Assembly (NCBI RefSeq): GCF_900111765.1
Contig: NZ_FOIB01000009.1
Span: 186,001-250,000 of the forward strand
Source of the DNA: Myxococcus fulvus
Lineage (GTDB): Bacteria; Myxococcota; Myxococcia; Myxococcales; Myxococcaceae
Length of the DNA stretch: 64,000 nt
Direction: 5' to 3'
The translations under genes were made by a program, and so were the position numbers. Under the pieces are notes generated by a model. That model ran no database searches. It saw only the letters and a program-made list of their open reading frames with translations, and was not told the origin of the DNA. The stretch's first letter is position 1. Every line of letters starts with the position of its first letter. Below, piece after piece: positions 1 through 9,118 of the stretch.

Positions 1-2016
1 CTTCGAGGGAGCCGGTCCCGCCGCGAGCGCCTCCTCGCGCTTCATTCCCTCGACCTCGGCTTCGGAATCGGCGGACGAGGGCTCCGCCACCGGGCTCGCG
101 GAGTCACCGGTCTCCGCTCCAGTCTTCGGCGGGGTGGGCGTCGGCCCCGTGCCGCCACGCGCGCTGAACTCGCTCGGCGCGGGGTCCCGAGCAGCAACGG
201 CCTCGGGCGGAGTCTTCACCGCGGAGTCAGAAGGAGTCTGCGTGCCCGCCGGCACCGAGCCCCATCGGTCCTTCGTCACCACGAGGGCGGACACGAGCAG
301 CGCCAGGCCCAGGCTGCCGACGAGCGGCCACGTCCTCGGCCGCCGCGACTTCGACGTCGATGCGCTGCCCGGCGATGAATCGGTGACGGTGGGGACCTCA
401 CTGCCCGACAGGGACTGTGGCCCCCCTGCCCGCGCATCGAGCGCCGCGACATGTCCGCCCGTCGATGACCGCGCACGGCCCTGGCTCGCGTCTCGTTGCG
501 CCCAAGCTCCCGAGGGGTCTCGGTCCAGCGCGCCATCATCGACGAGCTCCGGAGCGCCTTCCGGCCCGGGCGATGACGTCGCCGCCCCCTCGGACGCGTC
601 ATCACGCTCCGCGCTGGAGTCCTGTCGCGCGACAGCGGCCACATCGCCCGGTCGGCTCGGCGTCCGAGCGGGCACCGCCGACACACCGGAGGTCTCCTTC
701 TCGAGAGGCAGCGGAACCGAGGGTGTCCCCTCCGGACGGCTCGGGCGCACCGAGGCCAGCGGCACGGCCACGGGCGGAAGCGGAGTGGGCCGCCGAGGCA
801 CCGGCGACGACGCCACCGCCGGCAGCGGCAGCATCGGCGTGGCCATGGGCGGCAACGGGACGAGGGGCGCCTCCATCACGGCCTCGTCGCGCCGGGGCAG
901 CACGAAGGTGGACGCATCGAAGTCCTCGTCGGGCGAGGACGGCGCCGCCCCACCCGTGCGCCCCGGTCTCATCACCGCGGTGGGCTCCCTGCGCGACGGA
1001 GCCAGCGGCGCGACGTCCTCGTCGTCCCCCTCGGGCCCCTGCTCGCCCGGCAGCACCTGCGTGCGCTCCTGCACCGCGGGCAGCGCCATGGTGGGCGTCG
1101 TGGGGAACAGCCGCCGCAGGAAGCCCGCCAGGTCCGTGTCATCCACGGAGCGGGCGTGCCGCAACACGCACTGCGCCAGGGCGCGCTCCAGCTCTCCCGC
1201 CGTCTGGAACCGCGCGGCCGGGTCTCGCTCCAGCGCGCGCATCACCACCGCGTCCAGCTCCGCGGGAACCTCCGGGTTGAGCCGCGCCGGAGGCGGGATG
1301 ACGCTGTGCTGCACCGCGCGCAGCACCGCCAGCTCCGAGTCCCCGTCGAACAGCCGCCCGCCCGTCAGCATCTCCCACAGCACCACGCCCAGCGCGAACA
1401 GGTCCGTGCGCGAGTCCACGTCCTCGCCCCGGGACTGCTCCGGGGACATGTACGCGAACTTGCCCTTGAGCATCCCAGGCTGCGTGAGCTTCTTGCCCGC
1501 CTTGGCGATGCCGAAGTCCGTCAGCTTCACCGCGCCGTCGTACGAGAGCAGCACGTTGTGCGGCGTCACGTCGCGGTGCACCAGGTCCAGCGGATGCCCG
1601 TTCACCTTCAGCCGGTGCGCGTAGTGCAGCCCCCGGGCGACCTCCGCGCCGATGTGCGCCACCAGCATCGGCGGCATCGGCTCCATCAGCTCCTTGCACT
1701 TGCGCCGCAGCTCCCACAGCGAGCAGCCGCGCACGTACTCCATCGCCAGGTAGTACGTGTCCTCGTGCTTGTCGAAGTCGAAGATCTGCACCACGTTCGC
1801 GTGGTTGAGCCGCGAGGCCAGCCGAGCCTCCGCGATGAACATCCCCACGAACTCCGGGTCGCTCGCCAGGAACGCGCGCACCCGCTTGATGACCACTTCC
1901 TTCTCGAAGCCCTCCGCGCCCCGGGCGGTGCAGAGGTAGATCTCCGCCATCCCGCCCTCCGCGAGCTTGCGGCGGACGACGTACTTGCCGATCTGCGTAC
2001 CGGCGAGGAGCGTCAA
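1..2016 (-). CDS. Membrane-anchored Ser/Thr protein kinase (C-terminus beyond window)
   Basis: Partial: 672 codons are visible and the 3' end runs off the left edge. The kinase domain covers about residues 8-270, with the glycine-rich loop [10 protein letters not shown], the catalytic HRD at 147-149, and DFGIAKAG. A Pro/Ser/Thr-rich linker follows, then one membrane segment near residue 560 ([18 protein letters not shown]) and a Pro/Thr-rich outer segment. The start is read as TTG at 2016, with GGAAG just upstream; there is no ATG that fits the kinase N-terminus. It begins 22 bp after the stop of the upstream kinase, so the two are probably co-transcribed. Family knowledge: such Hanks-type kinases sense envelope signals and phosphorylate cytoplasmic targets. 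The ligand is unknown. Confidence 0.93.
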   Translation of the reverse strand, partial: MTLLAGTQIGKYVVRRKLAEGGMAEIYLCTARGAEGFEKEVVIKRVRAFLASDPEFVGMFIAEARLASRLNHANVVQIFDFDKHEDTYYLAMEYVRGCSLWELRRKCKELMEPMPPMLVAHIGAEVARGLHYAHRLKVNGHPLDLVHRDVTPHNVLLSYDGAVKLTDFGIAKAGKKLTQPGMLKGKFAYMSPEQSRGEDVDSRTDLFALGVVLWEMLTGGRLFDGDSELAVLRAVQHSVIPPPARLNPEVPAELDAVVMRALERDPAARFQTAGELERALAQCVLRHARSVDDTDLAGFLRRLFPTTPTMALPAVQERTQVLPGEQGPEGDDEDVAPLAPSRREPTAVMRPGRTGGAAPSSPDEDFDASTFVLPRRDEAVMEAPLVPLPPMATPMLPLPAVASSPVPRRPTPLPPVAVPLASVRPSRPEGTPSVPLPLEKETSGVSAVPARTPSRPGDVAAVARQDSSAERDDASEGAATSSPGPEGAPELVDDGALDRDPSGAWAQRDASQGRARSSTGGHVAALDARAGGPQSLSGSEVPTVTDSSPGSASTSKSRRPRTWPLVGSLGLALLVSALVVTKDRWGSVPAGTQTPSDSAVKTPPEAVAARDPAPSEFSARGGTGPTPTPPKTGAETGDSASPVAEPSSADSEAEVEGMKREEALAAGPAPSK

Positions 2017-2038
2017 GGGAGCTTCCGGAGCATGTGCG

Positions 2039-4516
2039 CTATTCGAACTTCACGCTCACGACGTTCAAGTCGATGGGCTTCACTTCGATACGTCGACTGA
2101 GCGTCTTCTTGAGGTCGGGATTGAAGAATTTGCAGTCGTAGCTGCCAACGCGCAGCTCTACCGCCTCGAAGGGCGTCTCGCCCAGCTTCTTCCCCCCACA
2201 CGTCACCTCGGCCCACGGCCTGACGGCGAAGCGCACCTTCGCCATCCGCGTCTCCGCGCGGACCTCCTGCCTGGGCGGACGGGGAGGCGTCACCACCGGG
2301 GCCACCCTCGCCTCCGGCTGCAGCGTGAAGCGCTCCACCTGCTCCGGCCCCGAGCCCACCGTCACGGTGCGCTCCAGCGGGTGATGCCTGGCGGCCTCCA
2401 CCCGGACGGCCAGCGCCACGCCGGGCGCGGACTCCACCACCAGCGGCGCCGCCCCCTGCTGGCGCCCATCCACGTACACGAGCGCCTGCGCGGGCTGCGA
2501 CTCCAGCCGCAGGCGGACCTTCTGGGCGACCTGCGCGGGAGGCGCCTCCACGGGCGGCGGCTCCGGCACGGCCACCGGCGCGGGCTTCTTCTCCGCCGGC
2601 GCCACCGACACCAGCTTCAGCACGCCCAGCGGCACCGGCCCCGAGGCCTGGACCTCCAGCTCCGTCCTCAGCTCCTGGTAGCCCTCCAGCGACACCACGA
2701 GCGCGTAGCGCCCCTCCGGCATCCCCGGCAGCGTCAGCGGCGTGCGCTCCGACAGCTCGCGCCCGTCGAACACCACCCGCGCGCCGGCGGGCTCCGTCTC
2801 CAGCCGAGCCTGCACCGGCGCCGGCTCGCCCGGCTTCATCCAGGCCCACAGCAGCACCAGCACCACCAGCCCCAACCCCACCGCGGGAATCCACCAGCCC
2901 AGCCGTGACGTGGTCGCCTGCGACACCTCACCCGTGCGCGCCGCGCCCTTCTTGCGCCCCGGCCGCGACATGCCCAGCGACAAGGTGGGCGCGTCCTCCT
3001 CCTGCTCCTCATCCTCCTCACGCGACACTGGCAGCGCCAGGCGGGAGGGCCTCGAGGGTGACGCCACCTCCGGCAGCGCCAGCCGGGACGGCCGCGACGG
3101 CGTCGACGCCAGCTCCGGCATCGCCAGCGTGGGCGCGTCCTCCTCCACGTGGTGGCCGTGATGCACCACGACGGGCACGGCCCGCGTCGGCGGCCTGCCC
3201 TCCGGCTTGGGCTCGGTGGCCGCCTTGATGTCCGTCAGCGTGGCCCTGGAGGCCGCGCGTCCGTCCATCGTCGGCGCGTCCTCCTCCACCCGGGGCGCCG
3301 CCGGCACCGCGCCCAGCCCCGAGCGCGACGCCCGCTCCGGCGCGGACGACGACTCCAACGCCCGGCGCTGGCCCGTCAGCCGGCCCGCCGGTGACTCCAG
3401 CTCGATGCGCCCCGTGTTCCGCGTCTGCCCACGAGGCCGCAGCGCCGCCGTCTCACCCTCGGGCGCCACCGCCGAGCGCGACAGCGACGGCCGCAGCCCG
3501 CTCCTGCGCGGGCCCTGCTCCTGGCGCCCGGAGCCCGACGCGGGGTCGGAGTCCTCCATCGGCACCTCGCCCGAGCGCGCCTCCGACGCCAACCGCTCCG
3601 CGTAGATGTCCTTCATGTACACGGCGACGTGCGCCGTGGACGAGGGCAGCCGGTTCGCGCTCAGCCAGTCCTCGAGCGCCAGCTGCAGGTGGACCGCCTC
3701 CTGGTAGCGGTCCACCGGGTCCTTCGCGAGCGCCTTGAGGACGATGGCGTCCAGGTCCTGCGGCACGCGGGGGTTCACCTGCGAGGGCGGCAGCACCTTG
3801 CACTCGGCCACCGCCGCCAGGGTCTGGATGTCGCTGGGGCGCTTGAACAGGCGCGTGCAGGTGAGCAGCTCGTACAGCACCACGCCCAGGGCGAAGATGT
3901 CCGCCCGGCAGTCCACGCGCTGACCCGCGGCCTGCTCCGGCGACATGTACGAATACTTCCCCTTCAGCACGCCCGAGCGCGTGACGGTGGCCTGGTCCGC
4001 CGCCTTGGCGATACCGAAGTCCACCACCTTCACCCCACCCTCGAACGTCACCAGGATGTTCTGCGGGGACACGTCGCGGTGGACGATGCCCAGGGGCCGC
4101 CCCGTCGACGGGTCCGTGCGCTTGTGCGCGTAGTCCAGCCCCGAGCACGCCTCGATGAGGATGCGGCACACCAGCGGCACCGGCACCGGCTGCCCCATCG
4201 CCTCCGACTGCTTCCAGATGCGCCGCAGGTCGTCGCCATGGATGTACTCCATGGCGATGAAGAACGAGTCGTCCTGCGCGCCCAGGTCGAAGATCTGCAC
4301 CACGTTCGCGTGGTTCAGCCGCGCGGCGATGCGCGCCTCGTCCAGGAACATCTTGACGAAGTCGTCGTTCTCCGCGAGGTGCGGGAGGATCCGCTTCACC
4401 ACCACCAGCTTCTCGAAGCCCTCCGGGCCCTGCTGGCGCGCGAGATAAAGCTGCGCCATCCCGCCCATGGCGAGTCGCTTCAGGAGCTGGTACCTGCCAT
4501 ACGTTTCAATGGTCAC
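2039..4516 (-). CDS. Ser/Thr protein kinase with transmembrane segment and PEGA domains
   Basis: 825 aa, GTG start. The Hanks-type kinase domain spans residues 8-275: K41 in VVVKR, HRD at 146-148, DFG at 167-169, and SPEQ in the activation segment. A long low-complexity linker (about 320-530) contains recurring EEDAPT motifs, which are possible autophosphorylation sites. One membrane helix lies near 540-562. The outer part carries two clear PEGA-type repeats (about 568-625 and 660-715) and a third, more diverged one (about 745-805). PEGA domains are thought to bind cell-surface polymers, so envelope sensing is likely. A second kinase gene follows 22 bp downstream on the same strand. Residues needed for catalysis are all present. 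Confidence 0.95.
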   Translation of the reverse strand: MTIETYGRYQLLKRLAMGGMAQLYLARQQGPEGFEKLVVVKRILPHLAENDDFVKMFLDEARIAARLNHANVVQIFDLGAQDDSFFIAMEYIHGDDLRRIWKQSEAMGQPVPVPLVCRILIEACSGLDYAHKRTDPSTGRPLGIVHRDVSPQNILVTFEGGVKVVDFGIAKAADQATVTRSGVLKGKYSYMSPEQAAGQRVDCRADIFALGVVLYELLTCTRLFKRPSDIQTLAAVAECKVLPPSQVNPRVPQDLDAIVLKALAKDPVDRYQEAVHLQLALEDWLSANRLPSSTAHVAVYMKDIYAERLASEARSGEVPMEDSDPASGSGRQEQGPRRSGLRPSLSRSAVAPEGETAALRPRGQTRNTGRIELESPAGRLTGQRRALESSSAPERASRSGLGAVPAAPRVEEDAPTMDGRAASRATLTDIKAATEPKPEGRPPTRAVPVVVHHGHHVEEDAPTLAMPELASTPSRPSRLALPEVASPSRPSRLALPVSREEDEEQEEDAPTLSLGMSRPGRKKGAARTGEVSQATTSRLGWWIPAVGLGLVVLVLLWAWMKPGEPAPVQARLETEPAGARVVFDGRELSERTPLTLPGMPEGRYALVVSLEGYQELRTELEVQASGPVPLGVLKLVSVAPAEKKPAPVAVPEPPPVEAPPAQVAQKVRLRLESQPAQALVYVDGRQQGAAPLVVESAPGVALAVRVEAARHHPLERTVTVGSGPEQVERFTLQPEARVAPVVTPPRPPRQEVRAETRMAKVRFAVRPWAEVTCGGKKLGETPFEAVELRVGSYDCKFFNPDLKKTLSRRIEVKPIDLNVVSVKFE

Positions 4517-4663
4517 GGCGACCTGACCGGCACTCCCACAGGGATACCCACGGCCCGTGGCCTACCGGAATCCGGGCGCGGCGAAGTCCCGAGCGTAAGC
4601 CCACACGACAGGGGGGTCAAACCCTTGTAGGCACGGCGGAACCGGATAATCCCGGCCCGCGCA

Positions 4664-5008
4664 CTACCGCCGGGCCGCCCGGACCTCGCGCGTCTCGCGC
4701 ATCAGCGCCTCCAGCTCGTCCAGGTGCCGCTTGAGCACTGGCATCAGCACCGGCGCCTGGTCCACCCGGTCGAACAGGTCCAGGACGCGGTCCACCTTGC
4801 GCTCGATTTCCTGGGCTCGCGCCGGAGAGATGCGGCGCAGGAGCAGGTCGGCGCCGGCCTCCATCAGGGCGCGGGCGACGGCATCCCGGGAAGCGAGCGG
4901 CTCCTCCTTGCGGCGGCCCTCGCCCTGGATGACCCGCAGGCCCGGCGAGCGCGCCGCGCTGGGGCGGGCCGGGCTCGTCGTCTTGGTTCCTTCGGAGTCT
5001 GGGGACAT
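4664..5008 (-). CDS. Small protein of unknown function
   Basis: 114 aa if started at ATG 5008, where GAGGAGG lies 9 bp upstream; a longer frame to 5056 lacks support. The N-terminal 40 residues are disordered and Ser/Pro/Arg-rich. The rest is predicted helical and charged (SRDAVARALMEAG, then ERKVDRVLDLFDRVDQ and LKRHLDELEALMRE), which suggests a helical bundle or coiled coil. No signal peptide, cysteine pair or known catalytic motif is visible. It stands alone upstream of the kinase pair on the same strand. I do not recognise the family; a regulatory or structural partner role would be a guess. Confidence 0.7.
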   Translation of the reverse strand: MSPDSEGTKTTSPARPSAARSPGLRVIQGEGRRKEEPLASRDAVARALMEAGADLLLRRISPARAQEIERKVDRVLDLFDRVDQAPVLMPVLKRHLDELEALMRETREVRAARR

Positions 5009-5132
5009 CACCGGGTGCCTCCTCGGCGGGAGCGGGTACGACCTCAGGGTACACACCGTGAGGAGCGCTCCAATTTTCTGGTCATCCGCACAGGCGGAAG
5101 CAGACCTGTAGCACCCGGGACCGACATGAACG

Positions 5133-5159
5133 TCGAGGGCCGGATGACCGGCCCTTCGA
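5133..5159 (-). terminator. Hairpin downstream of the VWA lipoprotein gene
   Basis: GGGCCGG (5137-5143) and CCGGCCC (5148-5154) form a perfect 7-bp stem with an ATGA loop. Outer TCGA arms extend the pairing with one bulge. It lies about 47 bp past the stop at 5206. There is no T-run, so termination is an inference. Confidence 0.45.
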
Positions 5160-5205
5160 CTGGCTCACACCTCCTGCCTGGAAGCCCCCTGACGCGTCCG
5201 CCTGC

Positions 5206-8157
5206 TCACCCGGCGTCGCACGAGCGGCGGTAGGTGATGGACACCTTGGCGCCGGGGGCCGGCACGTTGGTGAAGACCACGCTGTTGGAGGGCGCGTCGT
5301 AGCGCCAGCCCGTCGTCACCGGGGCGCCGTTGACCGTCACCGTCACGCTGCCCGGCTCCGGCGAGTCGCTCAGCGGGAAGCGGTCCTGCGCGGAGAAGGC
5401 CTTGTTGGCCACCGCCGACAGGAGCGGCCCGTAGTTGGCCGCGCAGACGTTCATCACCTCGCCGCCGGTGCGCGCGGTGGCCTCCGCGTAGCGCGTGCCC
5501 GTGCCGCCCGCGGTGCCGCACGCCGCCGCCGTGGGGGCGATGGCGTAGAACGTCGCGCGCTGGGGCTGGTTCTGCCCCTTGAGCTGCTGGGCCCACGCCA
5601 CGTAGGTGTCCACCGCGTCCGGCGAGTGGTCGTCCTCGTCGCCCACGAACACCACCACCAGGGCGGCCGCGTCGCGCAGGAAGCCCAGGTTGCCGTCGCG
5701 CGGCAGGGCCGTGCGCGGGTCATCCGCGTTGTTCACCAGGGGCGGCGACAGCGCCCGACGCATCGCCTCGAAGCCCTGCTCCACCTGGGCGCACTGCCCC
5801 ACCTGCACGTTCTGCTGGAGCAGCGTCGTCAGGTTGGGCGTGGCCTGGGTGAGGATGCGCGGCCGGGCGTTGTCCGTCGGGAAGAAGCGGCCGGCCTCGC
5901 CACCCTGCGCGCCGCCCGGGCACGCGTTGGAGACGGACGCGATGCCCGTCGTCGTGACGGCCACGTGCAGGTCCACCTGCTTGGCCAGGGCCGCGTCCAC
6001 GAAGGACGGAATCGCCGACACGAGCCGCGGGTGCTCCTCCACCATGGACGCGGTGTTGTCCACGACGAAGAGCACGTCCACCTTGCTCACGTCCTGCTGG
6101 GTGAAGTGGTCCGTCTTGTCCGTGCGCTTGGAGGACTCGCCGATGAGCGGCACCAAGAGCGGCGCGGCCAGGTCGTCGGAGCTCACGAACAGGGGCGACA
6201 GGTTCATGCCGTACACCTGCGCGGTGTAGTCCAGGTCCACGGTGAAGGCCTCGCCCGGCTGCAGCGTGAAGGGCAAGGGCGTGGGCACGCCGCTCACGGA
6301 GAACTCACCGTCCGTGGTGCCGGGGCCAATCCACACGTTGGACACCGACACGGGCATGGTGCACGCGTTGAGGTAGTTCACCTCGCGCGGCTCGGGCGGA
6401 CAGTCGCGCCGCGCCACGCCCCAGTCCACGTACCAGGGCGACGGGATGAGGCACGTCGCCTGCGCGTTGGCGAGCAGCGGCACCAGCACCACGGGGTTGG
6501 CCGGCTCCATCTGCTCCACCTGCAGCGTGCCCGCGAAGGTGCCGCCGGTGACGGGCATCTGCACCGCCACCTGGAAGCTGAACCAGTCGCCCGGGTAGAT
6601 GATGACGCCGAAGAGGTCCCCACCCGGCATGCGGAACACACCGCCGTCGCTGTCGCGCAGCTGGATGTTCTTCACGGGGCACAAATCCCGCCCCTTGTTC
6701 TCCAGCTTCACGCCCAGCACCGCGCCCCGTCCCGGCGGCACCGTGCCGAAGTCCAGCGCCATGGGCGTGATGGCCAGCTCGCAGGGCGCGTGCGCCAGGG
6801 CCGTGCCGCGGAAGTCCATCTGCACCGTGGCCGCGGAGTACGCGTTCGTCGTCATCACCAGCACGCCCGACGCGGAGCCCGTGCGCGTGGGCTCGTAGAA
6901 GACGGGGATGTTGATCTCCTGCCCCGGCTGCAGCGTGTGCGGCATGGCCAGCGGCGTGTTGTTGAACTGCGCTGTGCCCGCGGGGTCCGGCTGCCAGGTG
7001 AGCGACTCCAGCGTGAGCGCGCCCGCGTTGGACGAGCCGCAGTTCTTCACGTTGACCATGACGCGCGTCTTCGAGCCCAACGGCTGCGTGCCGAAGTCGT
7101 ACGTCACCGGCGACACGCACAGCTCCGCCGCGCCGCCGAAGCCCTTGAGCTTCACGTCCGTCGTCGGGTGGCGCTTGCTCACCACGTGGTAGCGCGCCAT
7201 GTCCTCCGCGGGCCCCATGTGGCCGGGGCTGTAGCGCAGCTGGAAGCCGCGCACCTCGCCGGGCTGGAGCACCAGCGGGAAGCCCGTGTTCGCCTGCGAA
7301 TAGGAGAGGTCCAGCCCGTCCAGCGTGAGCTGGTTCACCGTCATGGGCTCGGTGCTGATGTTGCGGATGCGCGACTCGCGGAAGGCCTCGCGGTCCACCG
7401 GCACCGCGGCGAAGTCGACGACGGGGGGCTCGGCCACCACCGCCTGCTCCAGCGACTCGGCCGCCACCAGCACCGGCACGTCCGCGCAGCCCCGGCACGG
7501 GGTGATCGCCAGCGCCACCTGCTTGCGGCCCACCTTCACGGGGTTGAACTGGATGGGCAGGTCCACCGTGGCGCCCGGCTCCACCACCACGGACTTCGCC
7601 ACGAACTCGTCCTTGTCCGCGCCGACCAGCCGGGGCGTGACCTCCACCGCCAGCTCCGTGGGGTTCTCGAGCGACAGCGCCAGCGTCTTGCTGGATTCCG
7701 CCTCGATGCGCCCGAAGTCCAGCGAGCGCGGCGACACCCGCGCCCACGCGTCCACGCCCGAGCCCGTGAGGGGGATGCGCAACAGCGGCTCGATGCGCGT
7801 GTCCGAGCGCACCACCAGCATCGCCGGCTGGCCGCCCTCCTTCGTCGGCGCGAAGCGCACCTTCAGCGACGCCGCGCTCCCCGGCACCAGGCTGTGGGGC
7901 ACGTCGCTGGTGAACTCCGCCCGGTAGGCGCCTTCCGGCCCCTCCACCCAGACCTCGTTCACGTCCACCGGCGCACGTCCCACGTTGCGCAGGGAGATCT
8001 CCGTCTCGCGCGCGTCGTAGAGCGCCACCTTCTGGAAATCCATCCCACCCGGGGTCGCCGTCAACCGCCCGTCCGCGAGCGTCGAGCGCTCACGGTCCGC
8101 GCACCCCGCAACCAGCCCCAACACCGCGAGGGCCCAAATGCCCAAGCGCCCCGTCAT
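5206..8157 (-). CDS. Surface lipoprotein with repeated choice-of-anchor-D-type domains and a VWA domain
   Basis: 983 aa. The ATG at 8157 is chosen because it gives a clean lipoprotein signal (lipobox LVAGC) and has GGAAG upstream; the frame stays open further 5'. The first 650 residues are repeated immunoglobulin-like beta domains of about 110 aa, each with motifs such as LDFGxxxxG and LENxG, as in choice-of-anchor-D/ASH-type modules. A VWA domain follows from about residue 690: VDVLFVVDNTASM, a metal-site motif DNTAS where the family usually has DxSxS, and later VFVGDEDDHS. The C-terminus is another beta region (SVTVTVNGAPV). The protein is probably outer-membrane anchored and adhesive or structural. 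No partner genes are adjacent. Confidence 0.88.
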   Translation of the reverse strand: MTGRLGIWALAVLGLVAGCADRERSTLADGRLTATPGGMDFQKVALYDARETEISLRNVGRAPVDVNEVWVEGPEGAYRAEFTSDVPHSLVPGSAASLKVRFAPTKEGGQPAMLVVRSDTRIEPLLRIPLTGSGVDAWARVSPRSLDFGRIEAESSKTLALSLENPTELAVEVTPRLVGADKDEFVAKSVVVEPGATVDLPIQFNPVKVGRKQVALAITPCRGCADVPVLVAAESLEQAVVAEPPVVDFAAVPVDREAFRESRIRNISTEPMTVNQLTLDGLDLSYSQANTGFPLVLQPGEVRGFQLRYSPGHMGPAEDMARYHVVSKRHPTTDVKLKGFGGAAELCVSPVTYDFGTQPLGSKTRVMVNVKNCGSSNAGALTLESLTWQPDPAGTAQFNNTPLAMPHTLQPGQEINIPVFYEPTRTGSASGVLVMTTNAYSAATVQMDFRGTALAHAPCELAITPMALDFGTVPPGRGAVLGVKLENKGRDLCPVKNIQLRDSDGGVFRMPGGDLFGVIIYPGDWFSFQVAVQMPVTGGTFAGTLQVEQMEPANPVVLVPLLANAQATCLIPSPWYVDWGVARRDCPPEPREVNYLNACTMPVSVSNVWIGPGTTDGEFSVSGVPTPLPFTLQPGEAFTVDLDYTAQVYGMNLSPLFVSSDDLAAPLLVPLIGESSKRTDKTDHFTQQDVSKVDVLFVVDNTASMVEEHPRLVSAIPSFVDAALAKQVDLHVAVTTTGIASVSNACPGGAQGGEAGRFFPTDNARPRILTQATPNLTTLLQQNVQVGQCAQVEQGFEAMRRALSPPLVNNADDPRTALPRDGNLGFLRDAAALVVVFVGDEDDHSPDAVDTYVAWAQQLKGQNQPQRATFYAIAPTAAACGTAGGTGTRYAEATARTGGEVMNVCAANYGPLLSAVANKAFSAQDRFPLSDSPEPGSVTVTVNGAPVTTGWRYDAPSNSVVFTNVPAPGAKVSITYRRSCDAG

Positions 8158-8319
8158 GGCTTCCACCCCTTCCCCGCGCCCATCGCCCTGTGCCGCTTGC
8201 TTGCCGCCAGTGAGGCAGCCGAGCGGACTCGTGGCGAAACTAGGCACCCACCCAGGGGCGGGCAACCACCCACGAGGGCCAATCCCGGTGTCAGGGAGGC
8301 CTGCGACGTCCGGTTTCGC

Positions 8320-8964
8320 TCAAATCTTCGGGATGCGCAGCGTCTTGGAGATCATCGCGCTGCCGCTGGCCGCGTACAGCAGCACCAACGGGTGCATCAC
8401 CAGCGGGCCCACCTCCCAGGTGCCCCACAAGAGCGAGTCCCCGATGCGCCCCATGTAGGTGGCCGCCGCCAGCACCATCACCAGGGCCAGGCTGGTGGGG
8501 ATGGGCGTGCCCTCGAAGTACTTCACCTTCCCCGTCGGGTCGGCCAGTTCCGCTGACGTGACGTTGAAGCGCGCCAGCCGGCTGATGCCGCACGCCACGA
8601 AGTACAGGAGCACCGCCACGTCCAGCGCCCCGCGCATCCCCACCGCGAACGCCAGCGCCGCCGGCGCCATCCCGAAGGAGATGACGTCCGCCAGCGAGTC
8701 CAGGTCCGCCCCCAGCGGCGACTTCTTGAAGCGCCACCGGGCGATGCGTCCATCCAGGAAGTCCATCACCAGCGCCAGGGGCATCAGCGCGAAGGCCACC
8801 CACATCCAATGCACCTGCCCCGTCGCCAGGTACTGCATCGCGGCGAGGATGGTCCCCGCTCCCGCGAAGCCGTTGCCCAGCGTCACGAAGTCGGCGAGCA
8901 CGAAGGTGCGGATCATCGAGAAGTGGCGGCGCGGGCGGCGGGCTCGCGGCTGCTCGGTCGTCAT
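8320..8964 (-). CDS. pssA: CDP-diacylglycerol--serine O-phosphatidyltransferase
   Basis: 214 aa integral membrane enzyme that makes phosphatidylserine from CDP-diacylglycerol and serine, the precursor of phosphatidylethanolamine. The full CDP-alcohol phosphotransferase signature is present: D71-G-x2-A75-R-x8-G85-x3-D89-x3-D93. Several hydrophobic helices follow, including MRGALDVAVLLYFVACG and the C-terminal LVMHPLVLLYAASG. The length fits the bacterial type II enzyme. The ATG at 8964 has AGGAGAG 6 bp upstream. It is divergent from the acylase gene at 9119. Substrate assignment to serine rather than another alcohol rests on overall resemblance (SFGMAPA, ISRLARFNVT) and is quite likely. Confidence 0.9.
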   Translation of the reverse strand: MTTEQPRARRPRRHFSMIRTFVLADFVTLGNGFAGAGTILAAMQYLATGQVHWMWVAFALMPLALVMDFLDGRIARWRFKKSPLGADLDSLADVISFGMAPAALAFAVGMRGALDVAVLLYFVACGISRLARFNVTSAELADPTGKVKYFEGTPIPTSLALVMVLAAATYMGRIGDSLLWGTWEVGPLVMHPLVLLYAASGSAMISKTLRIPKI

Positions 8965-9077
8965 ATGCGCGCTCTCCTAGCACAGTGAACCCTCACTGCC
9001 GGTCCCTCGCTGTCGTGTTTCATGCCGCGGTGCGTCTGAGTTCAGGCTCTCAGGAATAGTCGAGTTCGAGAAAACTT

Positions 9078-9107
9078 TTGACGGCTGAATCAGCCCCTTC
9101 CTACGCT
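9078..9107 (+). promoter_or_regulatory. Candidate promoter with palindrome in the spacer, upstream of the acylase gene
   Basis: TTGACG (9078-9083) and TACGCT (9102-9107) are separated by 18 bp, and the expected transcript start is within a few bases of the ATG at 9119. No Shine-Dalgarno sequence is visible, so a leaderless or near-leaderless mRNA is possible. GGCTGAATCAGCC (9083-9095) is a perfect inverted repeat inside the spacer, well placed to be an operator. This is seen in sequence only. Confidence 0.4.
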
Positions 9108-9118
9108 CGACGACTGCC